DNA of 5,788 bases, taken from contig JALGXY010000003.1 of the NCBI GenBank assembly GCA_029824495.1, forward strand, positions 1 through 5,788, in the 5' to 3' direction. Position numbers and translations under genes: made by a program. The number at the start of each line of letters is the position of its first letter. Position 1 is the first letter of the stretch. The notes below the pieces were generated by a model, which did no database searches, had not been told where the DNA came from, and saw only the letters and a program-made list of their open reading frames with translations. Shown here piece by piece: positions 1 to 5,788 of this stretch. This stretch comes from Fimbriimonadia bacterium (GTDB taxonomy: Bacteria > Armatimonadota > Fimbriimonadia > Fimbriimonadales > Fimbriimonadaceae).

Positions 1-52
1 GGCGGTCGATCGGATTTGGCGGCGGTGAGGGTGGAGACGGGATGTGTTGAAC

Positions 53-325
53 TCAATCGAGGACTTGATCGCAAAGCATAGGATTGGCTCGGAACGCAAA
101 CGGAGGTTTTAGAAGTGTGGGCTCGATGGCCTCAAAGACCTTCAGGAACCGAAAGTAGCTGTAAGACCACTCGATGTACAGCGCTGAGGTCACGGGGGCC
201 TCATTGACCCGCAGTCCGAGCAGTTCGCCCGACTCTGCAGCTCGAGCCTTCAGCTCGAGGTGGAGCTGAGCCGTTTCGCTCACATTTCGCCTGGTCGGTA
301 CGTTCGGACTGACTGCGTAGCCCAT
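53..325 (-). CDS. Hypothetical protein, 90 aa, doubtful
   Basis: I do not recognise this protein. It is an ATG-started ORF of 90 residues, soluble-looking, with no signal peptide or membrane segment. The middle (about residues 15-35) is charged and could form a helix; the second half is rich in aromatics (W53, several Y and F). Codon choice resembles that of the surrounding real genes (CTG, GTC, ATC and GAG preferred), the main argument that it is coding. Against it are its short length, a poor ribosome binding site (only an AGAAAG stretch just upstream) and the lack of any family match I can name. It is divergent from the membrane protein at 414, with 88 bases between the two starts. It could be a small gene, a remnant of a longer one, or a chance ORF. 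Confidence 0.4.
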   Translation of the reverse strand: MGYAVSPNVPTRRNVSETAQLHLELKARAAESGELLGLRVNEAPVTSALYIEWSYSYFRFLKVFEAIEPTLLKPPFAFRANPMLCDQVLD

Positions 326-413
326 CTGCTTTCTATTCTGACTTCATTAATCCCGTGCGCACAGATTGCAGTCCACGAACTTGAGCTAGACAGGTAGAGG
401 CATACTTAGGAGC

Positions 414-812
414 ATGCAGAAGGGAAGTGTCAAGAGGGCTGCCGCAGCCTATCTGCTTGCCCAGGGCGGTCTGACCATCGCCTGGTGGGCGTGGATGCTG
501 GCCAGACCAGCCGACCAGACCCTCTTCTTCGCATCTGGTTCCACTCCCGAAGTTATCAGGCTGTTCGCGATCTCAGATCTTCTGATTCTTGTGCCGGCCT
601 CACTCTGGGCGGGTGCAGCACTCCTGACAAAACACAGACTGGCCAGACCGGTTGCTTGGATCACGGCGGGAGCTGCCTGCTACGCGTTCCTCGCGTCGAT
701 TGCAGTCAACTGGCCGCTGTTCAGCGTTCCCCTCGCTGATGTTGCCATGAGCTTACTGGCGGCAGGATCGATTTGGGCGGCATGCGTTGCAGGTCGGGAA
801 GATGAAGGATAG
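414..812 (+). CDS. Small four-helix integral membrane protein
   Basis: A 132-residue protein that I cannot place in a named family. Four hydrophobic segments are visible, at about residues 10-30, 48-71, 79-98 and 105-126, joined by short loops, so almost the whole chain lies in the membrane. Basic residues near the N-terminus (K3, K7, R8) and in the second loop (K73, H74, R75, R78) suggest, by the positive-inside rule, that these parts face the cytoplasm. The ATG is preceded by GAGG 13 bases upstream and by AGGAG only 1 base upstream, so the ribosome site is present but badly spaced. The stop codon lies inside the start of the methyltransferase-like gene (11-base overlap), implying co-transcription and probably coupled translation. 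A shared membrane role for the pair is inference. Confidence 0.75.
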   Translation: MQKGSVKRAAAAYLLAQGGLTIAWWAWMLARPADQTLFFASGSTPEVIRLFAISDLLILVPASLWAGAALLTKHRLARPVAWITAGAACYAFLASIAVNWPLFSVPLADVAMSLLAAGSIWAACVAGREDEG

Positions 813-1392
813 GCACCGAAACCTGTTCCATCCTGCAAGCGACCGGGTGCAGCAGAAGCCAGTTCTCTACACCCTGCTGCAGACGGCGGTTTTCTGGACG
901 TTCTTTCTCGTGCTAATACCAGCCGCCCTCATCTGGCTGGAAGGAGAGATCGGAATCACTGGATTCGATTTTCCGGCTGTAAAGATTCCATCAGTCATTA
1001 TCTTTGCCGTGGCTGGGGCGTGCGGCATCCACAGCGGCACGATGTTCGCCCTGTACGGAAGCGGAACACCACTTCCGCTCCAAGAACCACACAGACTCGT
1101 ATTTCGCGGGCTCTATCGATATGTCCGAAACCCGATGGCGATGGCGGGGATCCTTCAAGGAGTTATGGTCGGCCTGTTTGTCGGGTCGTGGGTGGTTATT
1201 GCGTATGCCCTTCTAGGAATTCCGGCTTGGAACTACTTGGCTCGACCGGCGGAAGAAGAGGACCTGGCTGAGCGGTTTGGTGAGGAGTTCGAGAGCTACC
1301 GGCAGCAGGTGAAGTGCTGGGTGCCCCGGTTCACCGCTTACCGTCCGGCTGCCGCCCTTCAATCGGGAGAACAACCAGACCGAGATAGGTGA
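802..1392 (+). CDS. Isoprenylcysteine carboxyl methyltransferase-like membrane protein
   Basis: A 196-residue integral membrane protein of the ICMT/PEMT-like methyltransferase fold. Hydrophobic segments lie at about residues 22-46, 62-85 and 114-146, the last probably a helical pair. The diagnostic C-terminal half is present: FRGLYRYVRNPM (101-112), with the R-N-P of the SAM-binding region, then EEEDLAERFGEEFESY (151-166) ending in VPRF (174-177). This matches the family pattern of RNP followed by E-x-x-L-x-x-x-F-G-x-x-[FY]-x-x-Y and a VP. Members use S-adenosylmethionine to methylate small or lipid-linked acceptors; bacterial substrates are mostly unknown, so I give none. I chose ATG 802, with AGG 8 bases upstream and GGGA closer; a TTG at 787 would add five residues. 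Its 3' end overlaps the convergent gene at 1331 by 62 bases. Confidence 0.85.
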   Translation: MKDRHRNLFHPASDRVQQKPVLYTLLQTAVFWTFFLVLIPAALIWLEGEIGITGFDFPAVKIPSVIIFAVAGACGIHSGTMFALYGSGTPLPLQEPHRLVFRGLYRYVRNPMAMAGILQGVMVGLFVGSWVVIAYALLGIPAWNYLARPAEEEDLAERFGEEFESYRQQVKCWVPRFTAYRPAAALQSGEQPDRDR

Positions 1393-1702
1393 AGCGCATT
1401 CCATAGAGCTTGCCGAGTTCGATGTTGGCCTGGTTGAAAACCAGAAACGCTGAAGGCGGACAGGCCAAAGCGAGGAAGATGCAGTTGCCTGCGGCCATCT
1501 TGCCAAGCTTGCCGAGTCGAACCACACAATACGCCCAGAAAGCCTCTGCGCCTCCGAGAAGAAGAAAGCCTGCGATTCCTCTCAGTTCTGCCGCAAACGA
1601 GACATAGACAATCCAGGAGATGATCAACACTGTGCCGCCGAGCCAGAAGCGCCGACCGGCAGCCAGATAGACCAACGATTCTCCAGTAGCGCCCGAATGC
1701 AC
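1331..1702 (-). CDS. Small four-helix membrane protein, unknown function
   Basis: A 123-residue protein without a family I recognise. Hydrophobic stretches are seen at about residues 19-38, 42-62, 72-90 and 104-114, the last being short, with a basic loop between the second and third (R62, K65, K68) and a polar, charged tail. The start is GTG 1702: an in-frame TAG lies 12 bases upstream, so no longer form is possible, and AGGA sits 7 bases before the GTG, the best-spaced ribosome site in the window. It lies 49 bases downstream of the FG-GAP gene on the same strand and is probably co-transcribed with it. Its last 20 codons overlap the end of the convergent methyltransferase-like gene. That both coding tails are kept argues that neither end is critical. 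Confidence 0.7.
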   Translation of the reverse strand: MHSGATGESLVYLAAGRRFWLGGTVLIISWIVYVSFAAELRGIAGFLLLGGAEAFWAYCVVRLGKLGKMAAGNCIFLALACPPSAFLVFNQANIELGKLYGMRFTYLGLVVLPIEGRQPDGKR

Positions 1703-1709
1703 CCTGAAA

Positions 1710-1717
1710 TCCTACCT
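1710..1717 (-). promoter_or_regulatory. Ribosome binding site for the GTG start at 1702
   Basis: On the minus strand the sequence reads AGGTAGGA, with the AGGA core 7 bases from a GTG codon. An in-frame TAG overlaps this site, so it fixes the start of the small membrane protein gene. Confidence 0.6.
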
Positions 1718-1751
1718 CTGGCCAGGTCTGAATCCGAAGGCCATGCGACCT

Positions 1752-3131
1752 TCAGTCGGCTTTGTATCTCACCGTTGTCGTGCGCTTTGTTCGGACGTTG
1801 TTGACCGCCTGAGTCTGTCCATTTGGCCACCATATCTCAAGATCGACTCGACGAGCCTTGTTGGGGATGCCGAAGTGCAGCTTGAGGTCATTCTGATTGC
1901 CCTCACCTGTGCCCGCCTCAACCTGCCTGGTCAGGGTTCGACCGCCAACAGATAGCCGTACCTGGGCTCCGATGGCCGCACCGTTCACCACTTTGCCATC
2001 CCCGCTCAGATTCACGGTGATCCAGTTCGAGTCGGTTAAGCCGTTCACAAAGAGTCTCCCATCGGTCAGAAGGTCGAGGTCTCCGTCGTTGTCGAAGTCA
2101 GCCCAGGAGGACTGGTAGGTGGCTCCGAGATTCTCCAGGCCAGATCCTGCGGTGACGTCCTCGAAATCAAACCGCCCCTTGTTTGAAAAGAGAACGGGGA
2201 AGTTCTTCTTACCAAACGAAGCAGTCGGATAGACGGTTGTGAAGAACAGGTCTAGATCGCCGTCGTTGTCAAAGTCACCGGCTCCAGGGCTGGCGTACGA
2301 CTCTTGATAGTAGATGCCGCAGGTGCCCATGTCATCAAAAGCCGTCATGCGGTTTCGGAGGAATCTCGATTTTGGCTGATCACCTCGGCTGTCGACATGA
2401 GCAAAGTTTCCAGCGAAGAGGTCGATACGTCCGTCATTGTCGAAGTCTCCCCAGCAAGATCCGATCGAATGGCCGCCACGAAACTCCTTGTCACCGCCAA
2501 GAACACCGAAGGCTTCAGCTCGGTTGATCATCTTGTCATCGGCGTAGCTCCAAAGATCGTTGGGCATCAAGCGGTAGTTGGAGACGTAGATATCGGGCCG
2601 CCCATCCTGGTCGAAGTCACACGCGGTGACGCCCCGCGCGCGGTGGTCAGCTGACTGGTGAGCCAAGGTGAAGCTGCCTTTGTTGTTCATCAACAACAGA
2701 TCTGGGTAGCTAATCTGATCGCCCCAGTTTTCGTAGCCGCCATAGTAGAGGTCGACCCAGCCGTCAGAATTCACATCGGTCCAGCAGGCGCCTCTTGTGA
2801 CAGATGCGGGCAAGGATGGCAGCTCCTGCTTGGTGAAATTAGCCTCGCCATCATTGATCCAGATCGCTTTGGGAGACCATGAAGCAAGATCGACGTCACC
2901 ATCGTTGTCGCAGTCTGCAGCGACACAGGAACCGACAGTCTGGCGCTTTTCAAACTTCCTGCCCTCGAGGTTGATCCATACAGCGCCGCCGCTGATCAAG
3001 TCGGTCCAGCCGTCACCATTCAGATCAGCCCAGCATGCTGGCGAATCGCCTGGTGCAAGCTCAAGCTCAGCAGTCATATCAACAAAAACTGACGGATCTT
3101 TAAAGATGGTCAAGGCGATCAAAGAAAGCAT
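1752..3131 (-). CDS. FG-GAP/VCBS repeat protein with ASPIC/UnbV C-terminal domain (CRTAC1-like)
   Basis: A 459-residue predicted beta-propeller. Seven calcium-binding-type repeats of the D-x-[DN]-x-D-G-x-x-D pattern begin at D36, D73, D119, D172, D229, D286 and D345, which fits a seven-bladed propeller. An ASPIC/UnbV domain follows at about 369-447: NWITVNL, a GAAIGAQVRL segment, then VEAGTGEGNQ and IWWPNGQTQAVNNV. The family is usually exported and implicated in surface binding or adhesion; no catalytic activity is expected. The N-terminus (MLSLIALTIF) is only a short hydrophobic stretch without basic residues, so export is unproven. ATG 3131 is the only upstream start, since no other start codon occurs before the in-frame stop at 3159-3161; there is no clear ribosome site. 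It heads a probable two-gene unit with the membrane protein at 1331-1702 and is divergent from the halogenase-like gene, 3 bases away. Confidence 0.9.
   Translation of the reverse strand: MLSLIALTIFKDPSVFVDMTAELELAPGDSPACWADLNGDGWTDLISGGAVWINLEGRKFEKRQTVGSCVAADCDNDGDVDLASWSPKAIWINDGEANFTKQELPSLPASVTRGACWTDVNSDGWVDLYYGGYENWGDQISYPDLLLMNNKGSFTLAHQSADHRARGVTACDFDQDGRPDIYVSNYRLMPNDLWSYADDKMINRAEAFGVLGGDKEFRGGHSIGSCWGDFDNDGRIDLFAGNFAHVDSRGDQPKSRFLRNRMTAFDDMGTCGIYYQESYASPGAGDFDNDGDLDLFFTTVYPTASFGKKNFPVLFSNKGRFDFEDVTAGSGLENLGATYQSSWADFDNDGDLDLLTDGRLFVNGLTDSNWITVNLSGDGKVVNGAAIGAQVRLSVGGRTLTRQVEAGTGEGNQNDLKLHFGIPNKARRVDLEIWWPNGQTQAVNNVRTKRTTTVRYKAD
3096..3107. promoter_or_regulatory. 12-base perfect palindrome at the divergent junction, possible operator
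   Basis: ATCTTTAAAGAT reads the same on both strands. It lies in an AT-rich patch inside the first codons of the FG-GAP gene (encoding I-F-K-D, residues 9-12) and 27 bases upstream of the halogenase-like ATG, where a promoter or operator for that gene would be expected. About one 12-base palindrome is expected by chance in a window of this size, so position is the only argument. Confidence 0.2.
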
Positions 3132-3134
3132 GTA

Positions 3135-4904
3135 ATGAGTCTGACAGGTAAAGTCATTTCAGTGGCTTTAAAGCCCGTGGAAGAAGCTTTGTACGACGTC
3201 GCAATCATCGGTGGTGGGCCAGCCGGCAGCACCTGTGCAACCCTCCTGAAGAAATACAATTCCGACTTGAATGTCGTGATCTTGGAAAGGGAGAAATTCC
3301 CCCGAGATCATGTGGGGGAGAGCCTTCTGCCCGCTGTCTGCACCGTCTTGAATGAGATGGGCTGCTGGGAGAAAATTGAGGCAGCAGGCTTTCCAATTAA
3401 AGTCGGGGCCACCTATCGTTGGGGCAATTCAGATGACTTATGGGATTTCGATTTCATCAACAAGACGGACTTTGTCGATGCGGATCGTCCTCAGAAGTAC
3501 GAAGGCTTCCGGCAGCACACTGCGTTTCAGGTTGACCGAGCAATTTACGACGACATCTTGCTGCGGCATGCGGAAGAGGCAGGATGCGAAGTCAGGGAAG
3601 AGACGCGTGTGCTCGATATCAAAACTGATGGTGACCGTATTACGGGCTACCAGTTGGAAAATGGTGACCTCGTAGAGGCGAAATACTACGTTGACGCTTC
3701 AGGCGCCTCCGCTTTTCTGCGCAGGAAAATGGGGGTCGATATTGAGGCTCCCACACATCTGAGAAACATCGCAATCTGGAACTACTGGCAAAACGCCGAC
3801 TGGGCGCAGGAGATCGGGGTCGACGGAACCCGAGTTACTGTCCTTTCGCTTGGATACGGCTGGATCTGGTTCATACCGTTGGGTCCGACTCGAACGAGCG
3901 TCGGCTTCGTTACATCTGCCGAGTACTTCAAGCAGAGCGGAATGTCGGTCTCGCAGATCTACGACAAAGCGCTGGACGACGAAAAGTTGGTGAAATCCCT
4001 GATGAAGAATGCGACCAGCGAAGGCGAGCCTCAAACGACAAGTGATTGGTCATTTGTAGCGGATCGCCTCGTAGGCGAAAACTGGCTGATGACCGGTGAC
4101 TGCTGTGGATTCGCGGACCCTGTCCTGGCAGCTGGTTTAACCCTTGCGCAGACCGGTGCAAAGCAGGTCGCCTACACAATTCTTGAGATGACGCGCGGCG
4201 AAATAGACCCAAAGTGGCTGATGCAGTCGTACAACGACAATCAACGAAGTCAGATTCACCAGCACGTGAAGTTTGCCGACATCTGGTACTCCGCAAACGG
4301 CCGCTTTACAGATTTGAAGGAGTACACGCGCGATATCGCAAAGAGCGCTGGACTCACGCTTGATGCTGACGACGCCTTTCGCTGGCTTGCCACCGGCGGC
4401 TTCACCAGCGAGGATCCGAGCCGTCCATTCTTAGGTGCCTTCGCCCTCGAGGCTGTTAAGGTGCTTAATCAGCGATTTACGGATCAAGTCTCGACATGGG
4501 AAATCAGCAAGTACAACATGTTTGAGCTGAATCTAGAAGGCGCCGAAGAGGGTGTGATCCCGATCCCGTATGAAGGCCGAATCTATCAAAAGCCTTGCTA
4601 TAGGCGTGATGGAAAGACTCTCCCTGATTACGGCTTCTTTGGGACCATGATCATGATGCTCAAGAAGGACCAGCTCCTTCAAGGCGTGCTGGAGCGGCTT
4701 GGGCCTCACTTCCGAAAGAACAACATGATGGGAGACCTTAACTACGGTATCCAGCAATGTATGGCCTCACTCGAAATGATGGTTGTTGAGGGCTGGGTGA
4801 AGGGAAGTGTTGATCCAAATTTCCCACTCATCAGCTTTGAGCAGGAGAGTGAGTCGGATGCGATTCATGCGAACACCGATGTTAAGCAGATCCTCGAATC
4901 CTAA
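3135..4904 (+). CDS. FAD-dependent halogenase-like oxidoreductase
   Basis: A 589-residue flavoprotein of the tryptophan-halogenase/PHBH-type group. Residues 20-33 hold the Rossmann motif YDVAIIGGGPAGST. RDHVGESLLP (57-66) and FPIKVGATYRWG (86-97) match positions conserved in flavin-dependent halogenases, with K89 a candidate for the active-site lysine. DASG is at 187-190 and the halogenase signature WIWFIP (WxWxIP) at 243-248. GDCCGFADPVLAAG (321-334) is the flavin-binding GD motif plus FxxPxxxxG, with A332 where halogenases usually have Ser. Family members make hypohalous acid from FADH2, O2 and halide; substrate, and whether this one halogenates, are unknown. Residues about 390-589 are not needed for the FAD fold and I cannot assign them. 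No signal peptide is seen, so it is probably cytoplasmic. ATG 3135 is the first start after an upstream stop but has a poor ribosome site; TTG 3189, after GGAAGAAG, would begin at the Rossmann strand. A lipoprotein gene follows after 21 bases. Confidence 0.85.
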   Translation: MSLTGKVISVALKPVEEALYDVAIIGGGPAGSTCATLLKKYNSDLNVVILEREKFPRDHVGESLLPAVCTVLNEMGCWEKIEAAGFPIKVGATYRWGNSDDLWDFDFINKTDFVDADRPQKYEGFRQHTAFQVDRAIYDDILLRHAEEAGCEVREETRVLDIKTDGDRITGYQLENGDLVEAKYYVDASGASAFLRRKMGVDIEAPTHLRNIAIWNYWQNADWAQEIGVDGTRVTVLSLGYGWIWFIPLGPTRTSVGFVTSAEYFKQSGMSVSQIYDKALDDEKLVKSLMKNATSEGEPQTTSDWSFVADRLVGENWLMTGDCCGFADPVLAAGLTLAQTGAKQVAYTILEMTRGEIDPKWLMQSYNDNQRSQIHQHVKFADIWYSANGRFTDLKEYTRDIAKSAGLTLDADDAFRWLATGGFTSEDPSRPFLGAFALEAVKVLNQRFTDQVSTWEISKYNMFELNLEGAEEGVIPIPYEGRIYQKPCYRRDGKTLPDYGFFGTMIMMLKKDQLLQGVLERLGPHFRKNNMMGDLNYGIQQCMASLEMMVVEGWVKGSVDPNFPLISFEQESESDAIHANTDVKQILES

Positions 4905-4907
4905 ACC

Positions 4908-4915
4908 AGAGGGGA
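4908..4915 (+). promoter_or_regulatory. Ribosome binding site for the lipoprotein gene
   Basis: AGAGGGGA lies 10 bases before ATG 4926, in the 21-base gap after the halogenase-like stop codon. It favours this ATG over the in-frame ATGs at 4935 and 4941. No terminator is visible in the gap, which supports co-transcription. Confidence 0.5.
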
Positions 4916-4925
4916 CTCAGGCATA

Positions 4926-5788
4926 ATGAAAATCATGAAAATGAGGTGCGCTGTCGCGACATTATCTCTGTCGGTTCTGTTCGGCCTTATGGCCGGGTGT
5001 ACGCCGCCCGTTGAAGACGAGGAGACCAAAGACGTGACCGAAGAATCAGGGCAGCCAGCTGCTGCCGAGCCCAAAAGCTATGCAGAAGATGCAGCGTTTT
5101 TGATTGAAAACACCGATGGATTTGAACTGAAGTCTTCCGACGGCTCATCGATAACTGTTGTCCCGGCTTATCAGGGTCGAGTCATGACGAGCGGATTCGC
5201 CAGTGGTGGAGCAGGCAATGGCTGGCTGAACTACGACCTCATTGAGAAGGGTGAGTTCACACCTCACATCAGCCCCTTTGGAGGTGAAGACCGATTCTGG
5301 ATGGGGCCCGAAGGTGGTCAGTACGCGATCTTTTTCCAGCCAGATACCGAATTCACTGTTGATGACTGGCAGACGCCTGATTTTATCGATACTTCGGGTT
5401 ACGACTACACCAAAGTCAGCGCCAGTGAGGCGGTCTTTACCCATTCAGCAGTCTTCAAAAACTGGAGTGGCTTTGAGTTCAGCGTAGATGTTTTGAGGAC
5501 GGTCCGGGTGAAGGAAGCTGGTGCTGCCGGTTCGGAGCTTGGAGTTGAACTTCCTGAGGGGGTTGATGTCGTTGCCTACGAGACAGAAAACGTTGTCAAG
5601 AACAGCGGTGATGCTCCTTGGGCAAAAGAGACTGGCCTCCTTTCTGTCTGGATCCTCGGCATGTTGAAGCCTAGCGACACGACGACCGTCGTAGTGCCTT
5701 ACAACGAAGGCGATGTTGACGACTTAGGCAAGATCGTCACCGACAACTATTTTGGCAAGGTGCCTTCCGACCGGCTCAAGGACATGGG
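4926..5788 (+). CDS. DUF6786-like lipoprotein, 3' end beyond window
   Basis: The first 287 residues are in the window and no stop is reached before the right edge. The N-terminus is a lipoprotein signal: basic residues (K2, K5, R7), a hydrophobic core (about 9-22) and LMAGC with lipidation Cys25; Met at -3 is slightly unusual. An acidic, Ala/Pro/Glu-rich linker (about 27-55) follows, a typical tether. The folded part begins near residue 56. It carries GRVMTSGF (84-91), FGGEDRFWMGPEGGQ (118-132) and a later WILGML (242-247). GGE-x-RFW-x-GPEGGQ strongly resembles the uncharacterised DUF6786 family of planctomycetes and relatives. A beta-sandwich of sugar-mutarotase type is possible but is inference. 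No aspartate follows Cys25, so outer-membrane attachment is likely if this is a diderm. The 21-base gap suggests an operon with the halogenase-like gene, though a biochemical link is not shown. Confidence 0.85.
   Translation, partial: MKIMKMRCAVATLSLSVLFGLMAGCTPPVEDEETKDVTEESGQPAAAEPKSYAEDAAFLIENTDGFELKSSDGSSITVVPAYQGRVMTSGFASGGAGNGWLNYDLIEKGEFTPHISPFGGEDRFWMGPEGGQYAIFFQPDTEFTVDDWQTPDFIDTSGYDYTKVSASEAVFTHSAVFKNWSGFEFSVDVLRTVRVKEAGAAGSELGVELPEGVDVVAYETENVVKNSGDAPWAKETGLLSVWILGMLKPSDTTTVVVPYNEGDVDDLGKIVTDNYFGKVPSDRLKDM

Noticed and set aside
1..81. Open plus-strand frame from the left edge to a TAG at 79-81, possibly the tail of an upstream gene
   Set aside because: Only 26 codons are visible, another frame also stays open to a TGA at 48-50, and no motif distinguishes them. 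It also overlaps the minus-strand ORF at 53-325.
381..408. Promoter-like TTGAGC and TACTTA with 16-base spacing before the membrane protein at 414
   Set aside because: The -10 match is poor, and the implied transcript start would fall at the ATG itself.
1213..1527. A 104-codon minus-strand ORF
   Set aside because: It overlaps two better-supported membrane protein genes, and its Ser/Arg-rich composition is typical of a shadow frame.
2304..2654. A 116-codon plus-strand ORF opposite the FG-GAP gene
   Set aside because: It lies wholly inside a well-supported gene on the other strand and has no recognisable motif; it arises because the Asp-rich repeat codons give few stops in the opposite strand.
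2680..2696. Inverted repeat TTGTTG-TTCAT-CAACAA resembling a hairpin
   Set aside because: It falls mid-gene and is explained by Leu-Leu-Met-Asn-Asn codons; the stem is only 6 base pairs with no T-run.
2070..3020. Recurrent near-identical DNA blocks spaced through the region, possibly a tandem repeat
   Set aside because: They are the codons of the D-x-D-x-D-G-x-x-D calcium motifs of the propeller and differ at many other positions, so they are protein repeats and not a separate DNA element.
5145..5444. A 99-codon minus-strand ORF
   Set aside because: It is opposite the lipoprotein gene, whose signal peptide, lipobox and family motif are clear.

Overview
The window looks like chromosomal DNA of moderate GC from a marine-type planctomycete or a close relative. 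The basis is family content only: an FG-GAP/VCBS propeller with an ASPIC/UnbV tail, a DUF6786-like lipoprotein, and a long halogenase-type flavoprotein with a planctomycete-like flavour. Ribosome binding sites are mostly weak, which also fits. No rRNA, tRNA, CRISPR array, transposase or phage gene is visible, so the taxonomic call is inference.

Layout. Left block (1-1392): a doubtful 90-residue ORF on the minus strand (53-325). It is followed on the plus strand by a four-helix membrane protein (414-812) and an isoprenylcysteine-methyltransferase-like membrane protein (802-1392), which overlap by 11 bases and are probably translationally coupled. Middle block (1331-3131, minus strand): a seven-repeat FG-GAP/ASPIC protein (1752-3131) followed by a small four-helix membrane protein (1331-1702). 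The tail of the latter overlaps the methyltransferase-like gene convergently by 62 bases. Right block (3135 to the window end, plus strand): a 589-residue flavin-dependent halogenase-like oxidoreductase (3135-4904), then after 21 bases a lipoprotein of DUF6786 type (4926 onward) that runs off the right edge.

The most distinctive point is the divergent junction at 3131/3135. The propeller gene and the halogenase-like gene start only 3 bases apart as annotated, so each promoter must lie in the other gene's 5' coding sequence. A 12-base perfect palindrome sits at 3096-3107. The halogenase-like enzyme keeps the GxGxxG dinucleotide fold, the WxWxIP signature and a candidate catalytic lysine. It has Ala in place of the usual Ser in the FxxPxxSxG motif, a Cys-Cys pair beside the flavin-binding Asp, and a C-terminal region of about 200 residues that I cannot assign. 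It is the best candidate for undescribed chemistry here. A functional link between it, the lipoprotein and the divergent propeller gene is suggested only by proximity.

No stretch longer than about 90 bases in the interior lacks a gene call. Positions 1-52 hold only a possible gene end that cannot be resolved.
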